In this document: piece by piece, positions 17,447 through 25,263 of the stretch
Layout: every line of letters starts with the position of its first letter
How positions within the stretch are numbered: position 1 is the first letter of the stretch
Origin: Parvularcula sp. BBD 1991-13
Lineage (GTDB): Bacteria > Pseudomonadota > Alphaproteobacteria > Caulobacterales > Parvularculaceae
Reading direction: 5' to 3'
Assembly: GCA_001657385.1 (NCBI GenBank)
Contig: LYSZ01000011.1
Span: 45,776-109,775, forward strand
DNA length: 64,000 nucleotides
Notes under the pieces: model-generated
What the model saw: only the letters and a program-made list of their open reading frames with translations
The model's database searches: none
Told to the model about the DNA's origin: nothing
Translations under genes and position numbers: made by a program

Positions 17447-18423
17447 TAGGCGCGGATTTTCGCGGCCGCGCCCCGGACGCTTTTCGCGGGCAGCAATTCG
17501 TAAGTGGTCTCGTGCGGCTCGACCCGCTCGTCGCACGCCGAACAGGCCATTATCGCCCTTAACCGCTTCCCGCACGGATTATGGGTCAGGAGGAGGGGCG
17601 GGCCTTCCGGCGCGGGGCGCCATTTATCGCCCCATTCGAGCAGGGTAAGGAGGATCGGGTACACGCTCCGGCCCTTGTCGGTCAGCTTGTAATTCGTGCG
17701 CCGCATATCGTTGGGATCTTCGATCCCGGCGATGATCTCGCGGTCGCAGAGGTCGGCGAGGCGGTCCGCGAGGATATTGGTCGAGATCGCGGTGTCCTCG
17801 ACGATTTCCTGAAACTGGTTAATCCCAGTGAAGATCGACCGCAGGATGAGCGTCGCCCAGCGGTCCCCGATAATCCGCACGATCTGGTCGGGAAGCGCGG
17901 TCTCGCGCGCCGAGGAGGATGTCTGACGCCGCCGCCGGCTGTAGGTCGCCGGCATCAGGCCGACGCCCGGCCCCGGCTTCCAGCTGACGTCCCGCGGATC
18001 GATGTCCTCGCCGCAGGCCTTGCACACCGGCCGGGGTTCCGTTGTCCGGCCGCAGGTGGCGTGCGTCAGGCGAATATCGATTTTGCCCGTCCGTACGCCC
18101 CATTTACGCTCCCACCACAGCATCGCGAGAGCGGTCGGAAAAAAATCCAGGAATTGCCGGGTCGCTTTGTACTCGTAGCGTTTCGGGCGTTCGCTGTAAG
18201 CGATCTTGACAAGGCAGTCATTGTCGATGAGGCGCTTCAACCGGTCGCTGATCACTGTTTTCAGCAGCCCCGTCTGCTGGCAGAAATCGTCAAATCGCCT
18301 CGCCCCGAGCCAGTAACTCTGCGCGATCAGCAATGTGGGCGTGTCGCCGATGATTTCCAGCGCGCGCCAGATCGAGCAGGTGCGGATCAACTGCACGTTT
18401 TTTGAGGCGGTTTTCACTCTCAC
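17446..18423 (-). CDS. Tandem-domain HxlR family transcriptional regulator with duplicated His/Cys motifs
   Basis: The protein holds two HxlR winged-helix domains in one chain, at about residues 10-115 and 178-275. Each is followed by the same spaced motif H-x2-C-x9-C-x2-C: His121, Cys124, Cys134, Cys137 and His281, Cys284, Cys294, Cys297, set in LTHATCG...VCKAC and LTHNPCG...ACSAC. This looks like two small metal-binding knuckles. HxlR proteins normally act as dimers of one domain; here a single chain may be a pseudo-dimer. It is transcribed divergently from the tannase-family gene, with the shared element copy C in the spacer, and lies in the middle of the island, so it is the best candidate regulator. 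The effector is unknown. Confidence 0.85.
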   Translation of the reverse strand: MRVKTASKNVQLIRTCSIWRALEIIGDTPTLLIAQSYWLGARRFDDFCQQTGLLKTVISDRLKRLIDNDCLVKIAYSERPKRYEYKATRQFLDFFPTALAMLWWERKWGVRTGKIDIRLTHATCGRTTEPRPVCKACGEDIDPRDVSWKPGPGVGLMPATYSRRRRQTSSSARETALPDQIVRIIGDRWATLILRSIFTGINQFQEIVEDTAISTNILADRLADLCDREIIAGIEDPNDMRRTNYKLTDKGRSVYPILLTLLEWGDKWRPAPEGPPLLLTHNPCGKRLRAIMACSACDERVEPHETTYELLPAKSVRGAAAKIRA

Positions 18424-18513
18424 TCATTCCTTGCGTGCCTTGCGGGCGCTGTCGCGGCGTCGCCAGGGAAATAATCTGTGCAATCGCATCCGAATTTGCA
18501 ATCCTTTCCTATG

Positions 18514-18533
18514 CCTTGTATAAATGTACTAAC
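18514..18533 (+). promoter_or_regulatory. Shared catabolic-regulon element, copy C
   Basis: CCTTGTATAAATGTACTAAC lies in the divergent spacer between the HxlR regulator and the tannase-family gene, about 90 bp from the regulator start and 150 bp from the hydrolase start. It could therefore serve both autoregulation and pathway control. Confidence 0.6.
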
Positions 18534-18684
18534 TTGGCCGGCCGGCGGCCGTGTTGCGCCTGGACTGGTCATGAACAGGTATGGGCCGGTCATGGGCCTG
18601 CTCCAAGAGCCGCCGGACGCCGGTGAAGCGGCGTAAGTTCCGCCGCGCCGTCTGACATGCGGCACGCCTTGACGAGGAACGACT

Positions 18685-20271
18685 GTGGGCGCTTCGGCCT
18701 TGCTTTTTCTTGCTCTCGCGGCCCTCGGCGCCGGGCCCGCGGACACCTGCGCGACGACGCCGGCCCGGATCGCCGACGTCCACACAAGCGACGTCCACAC
18801 AAGCGATGTCCAGGCCGGCGATGTCCAGGCCGGCGATGCATTGCTCGACGTCGCGGCGGCGGAAGCCGTCTCGCCCGCGCTTGGTCTGCCGGGCTATTGC
18901 CGAGTGCGCGGCGTCATCGGACCGAGCATCGGATTCGAGGCGCGGCTGCCGCTCAGCGGGTGGAACGGCAAATACTACCAGACCGGCTGCGGCGGTTTCT
19001 GCGGTGCGGTCCTGCCTGACAAGGGCGGGCGGTCGAACGCGATCAACCATGCGCTGAAGCGCGGTTATGCGGTGATCACGACCGATGGCGGGCACGAAGG
19101 CGCCCATATCGGGGATGCGCGCTGGGCGCGCGACAATCCGCAGGCGGAGGCGCTGTTCGCGCACCGCGCCATCGCGCTGACCTATCGGGCGGGGCGCGCC
19201 CTTGTCCGCGCCTTTTACGGCGAAGATCCGGACTACGCCTATTTTTCCGGATGCTCCAATGGCGGACGCATGGCGCTGATCGCGGCGCAGCGGTACCCGG
19301 CGCTTTTTGACGGGATCGTCAGCGGCTGTCCGGTCGTGGATCTTGCCGGATCCGGCGGCGTGTTCGGCGCCTGGGTGTTGCAGGCGAACCAGGACCCGCG
19401 CGCGGAAAGCGGACGCATTCTCGATGCGTCCTTTCGCGGCAAGCTTGCTTATCTGGAGGGGCTCGTCGAAGCGCAGTGCGACGGGCTCGACGGTTCGCTC
19501 GACGGGCTGATCGCGGCGCCGGACCGTTGCGCGGTCGATCTCGACGGGGCCGCGTCCTGCGAGGGAAGGTCCGAGGCGGGCGCGCCGGCCTGCCTGAGCG
19601 ACGCGGAAAAGCGAGCCGTCGCCGCCTGGTATCGCGGGCCGCATGACAGCGCCGGCGCACGGCTTTTTTCCGGCATGCCGCCGGGCAGCGAACGCTTCTG
19701 GGGCGTGTGGTATCTCGGCGATGAAAACGGTCCCGGCCCCGGGATGCTGCTCGCCGACGGGTACGGACGGTATATGGCGTTTCCGGAAGACCCGGAGGAT
19801 TACGCGCCGGAGGATTTCGATTTCGACCGCGACGTCGCCGGGCTCGCCGCGCAGGGCGCGCTTTACAACGCGACCGATCCCGATCTGCGCGCCTTCCGCG
19901 ACGCGGGCGGCAAGCTTTTGCTCTGGCACGGCATGGCCGATCCGCTCGTGGTCCCGCAACAATCCGTCGATTATTACCGCTCGGTCATCGCCAAGATCGG
20001 CGGCGTTCGCGAGACGCAGGCGTTTTTCCGGATGTTTCTCGCGCCCGGCGTCGGCCATTGCTGGGAGGCGCCGGGGGCCGGACCGGACGACTTCGATCCC
20101 CTCGCCGCGCTTGAGGCCTGGGTGGAAGACGGCGTCGCGCCCGACGTCATCGAGGCGGCGCCGTCCCCCGCCCAGGCGGGGCTGACGGTCAGCGGCGTTT
20201 CCTATCGGCCGTACCCGGCCGAGCCGGTAATCCATCACGACCAGCCAGCAGGCGAAGGAGCCAGGCCATGA
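18685..20271 (+). CDS. Tannase/feruloyl esterase family hydrolase, exported
   Basis: An alpha/beta-hydrolase of the tannase and feruloyl esterase family that would release an aromatic acid from an ester outside the cytoplasm. A signal peptide (ALLFLALAALGAGPADT) precedes the core. The nucleophile motif is Cys-Ser-x-Gly-Gly (FSGCSNGGRMAL); this CS pair, with a second Cys near the catalytic His, is a family hallmark. The acid and base regions are LLWHGMADPLVVPQQS and VGHCWEAPGAG. The start is GTG at 18685 after GACGAGGAAC. Residues about 31-50 are encoded by four 15-bp tandem repeats. The stop overlaps the ATG of the next thiolase. An extracytoplasmic esterase next to a TonB receptor fits uptake of a plant-derived ester. 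Confidence 0.87.
   Translation: MGASALLFLALAALGAGPADTCATTPARIADVHTSDVHTSDVQAGDVQAGDALLDVAAAEAVSPALGLPGYCRVRGVIGPSIGFEARLPLSGWNGKYYQTGCGGFCGAVLPDKGGRSNAINHALKRGYAVITTDGGHEGAHIGDARWARDNPQAEALFAHRAIALTYRAGRALVRAFYGEDPDYAYFSGCSNGGRMALIAAQRYPALFDGIVSGCPVVDLAGSGGVFGAWVLQANQDPRAESGRILDASFRGKLAYLEGLVEAQCDGLDGSLDGLIAAPDRCAVDLDGAASCEGRSEAGAPACLSDAEKRAVAAWYRGPHDSAGARLFSGMPPGSERFWGVWYLGDENGPGPGMLLADGYGRYMAFPEDPEDYAPEDFDFDRDVAGLAAQGALYNATDPDLRAFRDAGGKLLLWHGMADPLVVPQQSVDYYRSVIAKIGGVRETQAFFRMFLAPGVGHCWEAPGAGPDDFDPLAALEAWVEDGVAPDVIEAAPSPAQAGLTVSGVSYRPYPAEPVIHHDQPAGEGARP
18775..18834 (+). repeat. Four 15-bp tandem repeats inside the tannase-family gene
   Basis: Two copies of GACGTCCACACAAGC (18775-18804) are followed by two copies of GATGTCCAGGCCGGC (18805-18834). 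They encode DVHTS twice and DVQAG twice, just after the signal peptide, and probably arose by replication slippage in a linker that tolerates length change. Confidence 0.85.
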
Positions 20272-21497
20272 GCGAGACGATTTACATTCTCGGCGGGACG
20301 CAGACGGACTTTTCGAAAAACTGGACGCGCGACAACCGAACCCTGTTCGATCTGTTTTCCGACACGGTGCTTGCCGGCCTCGAGGCCGCCAGGATCGAGC
20401 CGAAAGACGTCGAGGTCGGGCATGTGGGCAACTTCGTCGCCGAGCTGTTTACGGGGCAGGGCATGCTGGGCGGGTATTTCGGCCATGTCCATCCGGATTT
20501 TTCCGGCATGCCGGCCTCGCGGCACGAGGGCGCCTGCGCTTCGGGGTCCCTCGCCATGCTGGCGGCGATGGCCGACATCGAAAGCGGGCGGTACGATCTT
20601 GCCTGTGTCGTCGGGCTGGAGCTGATGCGCAACGTGCCCGGCGATCTCGCCGCCGATCATCTCGGCGCCGCGGCGTGGCGCGGCAAGGAAGCCGCCGCCG
20701 CCAAATATGTCTGGCCCGCCATGTTTTCCGGCCTCGCGGAGGAATACGACCGCCGCTACGGCCTGAACTACGAGCATCTCGCCGGCATTTCGAAAATCAA
20801 CTTCGACAACGGGCGCCGCAATCCGAACGCCCAAGCGCGAAACTGGACATTCACCGAAAAGAGTTTCTCCACGGACGATGAGGCGAACCCGGTCATCGAG
20901 GGATGGATGCGCCGGCAGGACTGCGGTCAGGTGACGGACGGCGCCGCGGTGGTCTTCCTGGCGTCCGAACAGCGCGCGCGCGAATACGCCCTGGCGACCG
21001 ACACGCCGCTCGACGCCATCGCCCGCATCAAGGGATGGGGCCACACGACGGCGCCGATGCTGATGAAAACCAAGCTGGAGGAGAGCGCCGGCGGCGGTTA
21101 TGTCTTCCCCTGGGTGCGCAAAGCCGTCACCGATGCGTATGCGCGCGCCGGCGTCAGCGGGCCCGAGGCGCTGGACGCGATCGAGACCCATGACTGCTTT
21201 TCCATCACCGAGTACATGGCGATCGAACATTTCGGGATCACTGCGCCGGGAGAGGCATGGAAAGCCGTCGAGGACGGGCGCATTGCGTTTGACGGGGCGA
21301 TCCCCGTCAATCCTTCGGGCGGCCTCATCGGCCTCGGCCATCCGGTCGGCGCGACGGGCGTGCGCATGGTGCTGGATGCGATGAAACAGACCACGGGACA
21401 GGCGGGCGACTATCAGGTTGGGGGGGCGAAAACCGTCGCCACCTATAATGTGGGCGGTTCGGGTACGACCAATTGCGCCTTCGTCGTCGGCGTCTGA
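20268..21497 (+). CDS. Thiolase family protein (SCP2-type acetyl-CoA acetyltransferase)
   Basis: A second SCP2-type thiolase-fold protein of 409 residues. The nucleophilic Cys is residue 90 (SRHEGACASGS), the His region reads NPSGGLIGLGHPVGATG, and HDCFSITEYMAIEHFG provides the conserved motif before it. The C-terminal YNVGGSGTTNCAFVV includes a Cys, though in a context unlike classical thiolases. Translation is coupled to the preceding hydrolase by an ATGA overlap. It would cleave a CoA-activated intermediate, possibly the side chain of the acid released by the hydrolase. It is followed, after a spacer with two copies of the shared element, by the TonB receptor. Confidence 0.86.
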   Translation: MSETIYILGGTQTDFSKNWTRDNRTLFDLFSDTVLAGLEAARIEPKDVEVGHVGNFVAELFTGQGMLGGYFGHVHPDFSGMPASRHEGACASGSLAMLAAMADIESGRYDLACVVGLELMRNVPGDLAADHLGAAAWRGKEAAAAKYVWPAMFSGLAEEYDRRYGLNYEHLAGISKINFDNGRRNPNAQARNWTFTEKSFSTDDEANPVIEGWMRRQDCGQVTDGAAVVFLASEQRAREYALATDTPLDAIARIKGWGHTTAPMLMKTKLEESAGGGYVFPWVRKAVTDAYARAGVSGPEALDAIETHDCFSITEYMAIEHFGITAPGEAWKAVEDGRIAFDGAIPVNPSGGLIGLGHPVGATGVRMVLDAMKQTTGQAGDYQVGGAKTVATYNVGGSGTTNCAFVVGV

Positions 21498-21738
21498 CCG
21501 CTGCGCCGCCGCATCGGGGAGCTGCGGCGCTACGGAAGCGATGGCGGGAAACCGGCGGAACCTGTTTGTAGGCTGAGGGCCCAGGCGCCGGGCTGCTGCA
21601 AGCTTGCGTGTTTGCGCGGCGCAGCATACCCGCCCGACGGCGTATCCGGCTTGCGCGGTTGAATGCGGCCGGCTGCGGGAGGTGTGGTTTTTACGTATCA
21701 CTCCGCCTCCGTCCTTACCATACAAGGCCGGTCAAATA

Positions 21739-21758
21739 GATTGCATAATTAAACTAAC
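21739..21758 (+). promoter_or_regulatory. Shared catabolic-regulon element, copy D
   Basis: GATTGCATAATTAAACTAAC is the more divergent of two copies in front of the TonB receptor. It keeps the TTGC-TAA core and the terminal ACTAAC. Confidence 0.5.
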
Positions 21759-21788
21759 TTGTGCCGGATCGGCAAACGTAATAGGGTC

Positions 21789-21808
21789 GCTTGCATAAAT
21801 ACACCAAC
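21789..21808 (+). promoter_or_regulatory. Shared catabolic-regulon element, copy E
   Basis: GCTTGCATAAATACACCAAC lies 50 bp downstream of copy D, centre to centre, and 45 bp before the TonB receptor start. Fifty base pairs is close to five helical turns, so proteins on both sites could interact on one face of the DNA. Confidence 0.55.
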
Positions 21809-21853
21809 GTACGGCTTGACGATCGGCGTTGCAGGACAGGGAGGGTCAACTCA

Positions 21854-24067
21854 ATGAAGCCATTGAAAAAACTGCTTAACTCAAGCTCCGCGGTCGTGAG
21901 CGCGGGCGCCGTCGTCGGGGCCTCGCTCGCGACGTCCGCGTTCGCCCAGGAGGGGGCGCAAAACGCCGCCGTCGAGATTGCTCAGTCTGGGAACGACACC
22001 ATCGTCGTCACGGCGCAAAAGCGCGCCGAGAGCATTCAGGACGTGCCGCTCGCCGTGACCGCCTTCGGCGAAAACGACCTCGAGGCCATCAAGGCGGTGG
22101 ATGTGAGCGACATTGCGGTGCGCACCCCCAACTTTACCGCAACGCAGTTCAATCTGGGCGAACCGCAATATTATATTCGCGGCGTCGGCTCCACATCGGA
22201 CTCCGCTGCGAGCGACCCCACCGTTCCGGTCTTCATCGACGAGGTTTATATCGGCCGCGCGGCCGGTTCGAATTTCGATTTCTTCGATCTTGAGCGGATC
22301 GAGGTTCTGCGCGGGCCGCAGGGCACGCTTTACGGGCGCAACACGACCGGCGGCGCGATTTCCGTCGTGACCAAAAAGCCGAGCACGGAAGACCCGTATC
22401 TGCGTCTTCAAGGCGTCGCCGGAAACTACGACACCTATGAGGGGCGTGTCGTGGGCAACATGCCGCTGTCCGACGCCGCCGCCGTCAAGGCCGCCGTCTC
22501 GTACCGCACGCAGGATGGTTTCTCTACGAACCTTTTCACCGGCGAGGAATTGGGCGGACGCGAAAACATCAGCGCCCGGCTGCAGGGGCTTTTCGAACCG
22601 ACCGACCGAGCCTCCATCCTGATCAGCGCCGATTACGCCAAGGACGACAATGGCGGCAATGCGCGCGTCCCGTTCCCGCTTTTCGACGATGAACCGACGA
22701 CGCCCGCCTTCCGGGCGGTGTATCCGGAGGGAACGGACATTCGCGTCTCGCCCTCTAATCCCGACGGTTTTCAGGACCGGGAGTTGTGGGGCGTCATGGC
22801 GCGCGGCGAGGTGGAGACCGATATCGGCGTCGTCACGTCCATCACCAGCTATCGCGAGGTCGAACTGAACTGGTTCGAGGATCTCGCCGCCGCGCCGCTG
22901 CTGCCACGGAACGACGACCGCGTGCTGGAGGAGTCGAACCAGTTCAGTCAGGAACTGCGACTGTCTTCGACCGCTGAAAGCGAGATCCAGTGGGTCGCCG
23001 GGCTTTATTACTTTACGGAGAATGTCGACCGGAACGAAACCTTCGACGTCGTTTTCGCGCCGGTGCCGATCGCCGGGGGCTCGACGGAATTTATTCAGGA
23101 TGCGAAGAACACCAGTTACGCGGCCTTCGCTCAGGCGACCATTCCGATCACCGACGCGCTCAATTTCACCGGCGGGGTTCGCTACACCTATGATGAGAAG
23201 GAAATCCGCCAGATCGCGCTCGACAACGAGACGCCGCCGGACGGCTTTCCGGGCGTGCCGCTGTTCCCCGGGCAGCCTTATGACATCTCCGCGGAGGAGG
23301 ATTTCGACGCCGTCACCGGCCGGGCGAGCCTTGAATACACCATGCCTACCGGCGATCTCATCTACGTATCCTACAGCCGCGGGTTCAAGTCGGGCGTCTT
23401 CCCGAGCCAGAACAACATTCTTCAGAATGTCGGCGAGGCCCTGGCGCCGGAAAAGGTCAACAACTACGAAATCGGCGTCAAGACCGACTCGTTCAACAAC
23501 CGGCTTCGCCTCAATGCGACGGCGTTTTATCTTGATTACGCCGACCTGCAACAGTTTATTCTCGACGCCGGTCTCAACCTCGTCACCTTCAGCGTCGACG
23601 CGGAAGTCTACGGGTTCGAGTTCGAATCAGTCGCGCGCCCGGTCGACTGGCTGGAGCTTGGCGGCACGCTTTCGATTTTGGAGACGGAAATTCAGGGGTC
23701 GGTGGTCAACAATATTGATCTTGACGGGAACGACCTTCCGCGGTCGCCGAATGTTTCCTTCAACGCCTTCGCCGCGACGACGTTTGATGCGCCGGGCGGA
23801 GAGGTTTTCATTCGCGGCAACTATTCCTGGCGGGATGATTTCTTCCATGAGGCGACCAACCTGCGCGAGACGGAGATCGGCAGTTACGGCCTTTTCGACG
23901 CCCGCATCGCTTATCGTCCGGACAACGCCAATGTCGAAATCGCCATGTGGGGCAAGAACCTCGCCGACGCGGAATACCAGACCCATGTCATTCCCTTTCT
24001 CGGCAACGGGTTCTCCCTGTTCGGTCCGCCGCGCACTTTTGGCGGCTCCATCACCGTGGAGTTCTGA
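21854..24067 (+). CDS. TonB-dependent outer-membrane receptor
   Basis: A complete receptor of 737 residues. It has a signal peptide ending near ATSAFAQ, a TonB box-like DTIVVTAQKR, a plug domain with IEVLRGPQGTLYGRNTTGGAISVVTKKP, and a 22-strand-type barrel ending with the expected aromatic-terminal strand (GGSITVEF). It imports a ligand across the outer membrane. The ATG at 21854 follows GGACAGGGAGGG. Two copies of the island element precede it and an intrinsic terminator follows, so it is a single-gene unit under the same control. Sequence style (SIQDVPLAVTAFGENDLEAIKAVDVSDIAVRTPN) is that of the large sphingomonad-type family used for aromatic or terpenoid compounds, an inference from the family only. 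Confidence 0.93.
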   Translation: MKPLKKLLNSSSAVVSAGAVVGASLATSAFAQEGAQNAAVEIAQSGNDTIVVTAQKRAESIQDVPLAVTAFGENDLEAIKAVDVSDIAVRTPNFTATQFNLGEPQYYIRGVGSTSDSAASDPTVPVFIDEVYIGRAAGSNFDFFDLERIEVLRGPQGTLYGRNTTGGAISVVTKKPSTEDPYLRLQGVAGNYDTYEGRVVGNMPLSDAAAVKAAVSYRTQDGFSTNLFTGEELGGRENISARLQGLFEPTDRASILISADYAKDDNGGNARVPFPLFDDEPTTPAFRAVYPEGTDIRVSPSNPDGFQDRELWGVMARGEVETDIGVVTSITSYREVELNWFEDLAAAPLLPRNDDRVLEESNQFSQELRLSSTAESEIQWVAGLYYFTENVDRNETFDVVFAPVPIAGGSTEFIQDAKNTSYAAFAQATIPITDALNFTGGVRYTYDEKEIRQIALDNETPPDGFPGVPLFPGQPYDISAEEDFDAVTGRASLEYTMPTGDLIYVSYSRGFKSGVFPSQNNILQNVGEALAPEKVNNYEIGVKTDSFNNRLRLNATAFYLDYADLQQFILDAGLNLVTFSVDAEVYGFEFESVARPVDWLELGGTLSILETEIQGSVVNNIDLDGNDLPRSPNVSFNAFAATTFDAPGGEVFIRGNYSWRDDFFHEATNLRETEIGSYGLFDARIAYRPDNANVEIAMWGKNLADAEYQTHVIPFLGNGFSLFGPPRTFGGSITVEF

Positions 24068-24575
24068 TTACTGAGGGCATGCGGATGAGCGACTACGTGT
24101 CGCGCATGCCCTCGCGCCCGGTCCTCTTTTGCGGCATCCGGAGCCGCGCCTAGAGCGCTGGGACTCGCTGTTTTTTCAAGCCGTTAAGGTTACTGGCGCA
24201 AAGCCCTCTCCCTGGGGTTTTGCGCCTTTTTATCGTTCCGGCGGGGCTTTGGGCTCGCCCGGCGCCAGCCCCCGCGCGCGACGGCGCGCCTTTCCGTATC
24301 ATGATGGCTTTTAGAATTGGATTTAACGCGCCGATGTCCCGCCGGCCGCCGCGATCCGCCGTGTAGGGAGCTAGTTTCCTAAGTTGAGGCAATCGTTATT
24401 GGAAAGCCGTGTTTTCAGTATCCTCGCGGCGCACTGCTGTCTCACCAGCAAGAGTTCCGTCATTGATCCGTAGGAAGCCTGTCCGCGATCTCTAACGGGG
24501 CTTTTAAGCAATTAGTATTATTTGCGGTGTACAGACTTATTCGAACGAAGAACTCAGTCCAAGGAAGACAGAACG
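24068..24575. other. Intergenic region between the catabolic island and the chemotaxis operon
   Basis: No gene is supported. A strong terminator closes the island at 24195-24231. The part from about 24360 to 24570 is of lower GC and must hold the chemotaxis promoter; no convincing sigma-54 or sigma-28 consensus was recognised. Confidence 0.5.
24195..24231 (+). terminator. Rho-independent terminator
   Basis: GGCGCAAA pairs with TTTGCGCC, and the stem extends with CCC/GGG around a short loop; five T residues follow directly. It lies about 130 bp after the TonB receptor stop and marks the right-hand end of the catabolic island. Confidence 0.85.
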
Positions 24576-24887
24576 TTGGATACGAATTGCTCCCAAAGCG
24601 AAGTCAATCGCCTTACCCTTGAGCCGGTGCTCGATCTTCGGGCGGCCAAGCCGCTTACCGACGAGCTTCTGGCGCTCAAGGGCGCCGACCTTAACGTCGA
24701 TGCGTCAAAGGTCGAGCGCATCGGCGCCCAGTGCGCCCAGGTGCTGTTGTCAGCAATGAAGACCTGGGAAGCGGATCACCACGCATTTTCACTTGTCGAC
24801 GAGTCCGAGGCGTTTCGGGACGGGGCGTCCCTGCTTGGCTTGTCATTGCCGAACAGTCAAACAGAAGAGGGCTCGCTATGCCTTTAA
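24576..24887 (+). CDS. STAS-domain protein of the chemotaxis operon
   Basis: A small single-domain protein resembling anti-anti-sigma-type STAS domains. The central motif LNVDASKVERIGAQCAQVLLSAMKTWE matches the STAS phospho-acceptor loop, with Ser in the expected DxS position, and VDESEAFRDGASLLGL forms the last helix. Such proteins occur at the head of many chemotaxis operons in this class; their role is not firmly established. The likely start is TTG at 24576 (LDTNCSQSE) because AAGGAAG lies nine bases before it; a longer TTG-started frame begins at 24522. Its end overlaps the start of cheY by ten bases, so it is co-translated with it. Confidence 0.75.
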   Translation: MDTNCSQSEVNRLTLEPVLDLRAAKPLTDELLALKGADLNVDASKVERIGAQCAQVLLSAMKTWEADHHAFSLVDESEAFRDGASLLGLSLPNSQTEEGSLCL

Positions 24888-25243
24888 CCATCCTTGCGGT
24901 AGACGATTCCCGCACCATGCGGGACATGATCTGCATGGCGCTTAACGAAGCGGGCTTCGACGTTTCGCTGGCGGAAGACGGCGAACATGGCCTGGAAGTT
25001 CTTCAGGGCATGTCGCCGAATGTTATCATCACCGATATCAACATGCCGAAGCTTGACGGATTCGGCTTTATAGAAGGCGTCCGCCAGACCAGCGCTCATC
25101 GCGTGACGCCGATCCTGGTGCTGACGACGGAGTCCGATCCGAAGCTGAAAATGCGGGCGAAAGCCGCCGGCGCCACCGGCTGGATTGTCAAGCCTTTCGA
25201 CAAAACGAAACTCATCGCCGCGATCAAGCGCGTGGCCGCATAG
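24878..25243 (+). CDS. cheY: CheY chemotaxis response regulator
   Basis: A single receiver domain of 121 residues. The acidic pocket is VDDS at residues 8-11, the phospho-acceptor is Asp53 (IITDINMPKLDG), Thr in LTTES and Lys in IVKPFDKTKL complete the active site. When phosphorylated by CheA it would bind the flagellar switch. ATG at 24878 follows AGAAGAGGG; a longer open frame back to 24731 is only overlap with the STAS gene. No cheZ is visible in the window; the second CheY at 29.0 kb may act as a phosphate sink, as in other alphaproteobacteria. Confidence 0.94.
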   Translation: MPLTILAVDDSRTMRDMICMALNEAGFDVSLAEDGEHGLEVLQGMSPNVIITDINMPKLDGFGFIEGVRQTSAHRVTPILVLTTESDPKLKMRAKAAGATGWIVKPFDKTKLIAAIKRVAA

Positions 25244-25263
25244 AGACGAGGGGAGCGCGTCAC

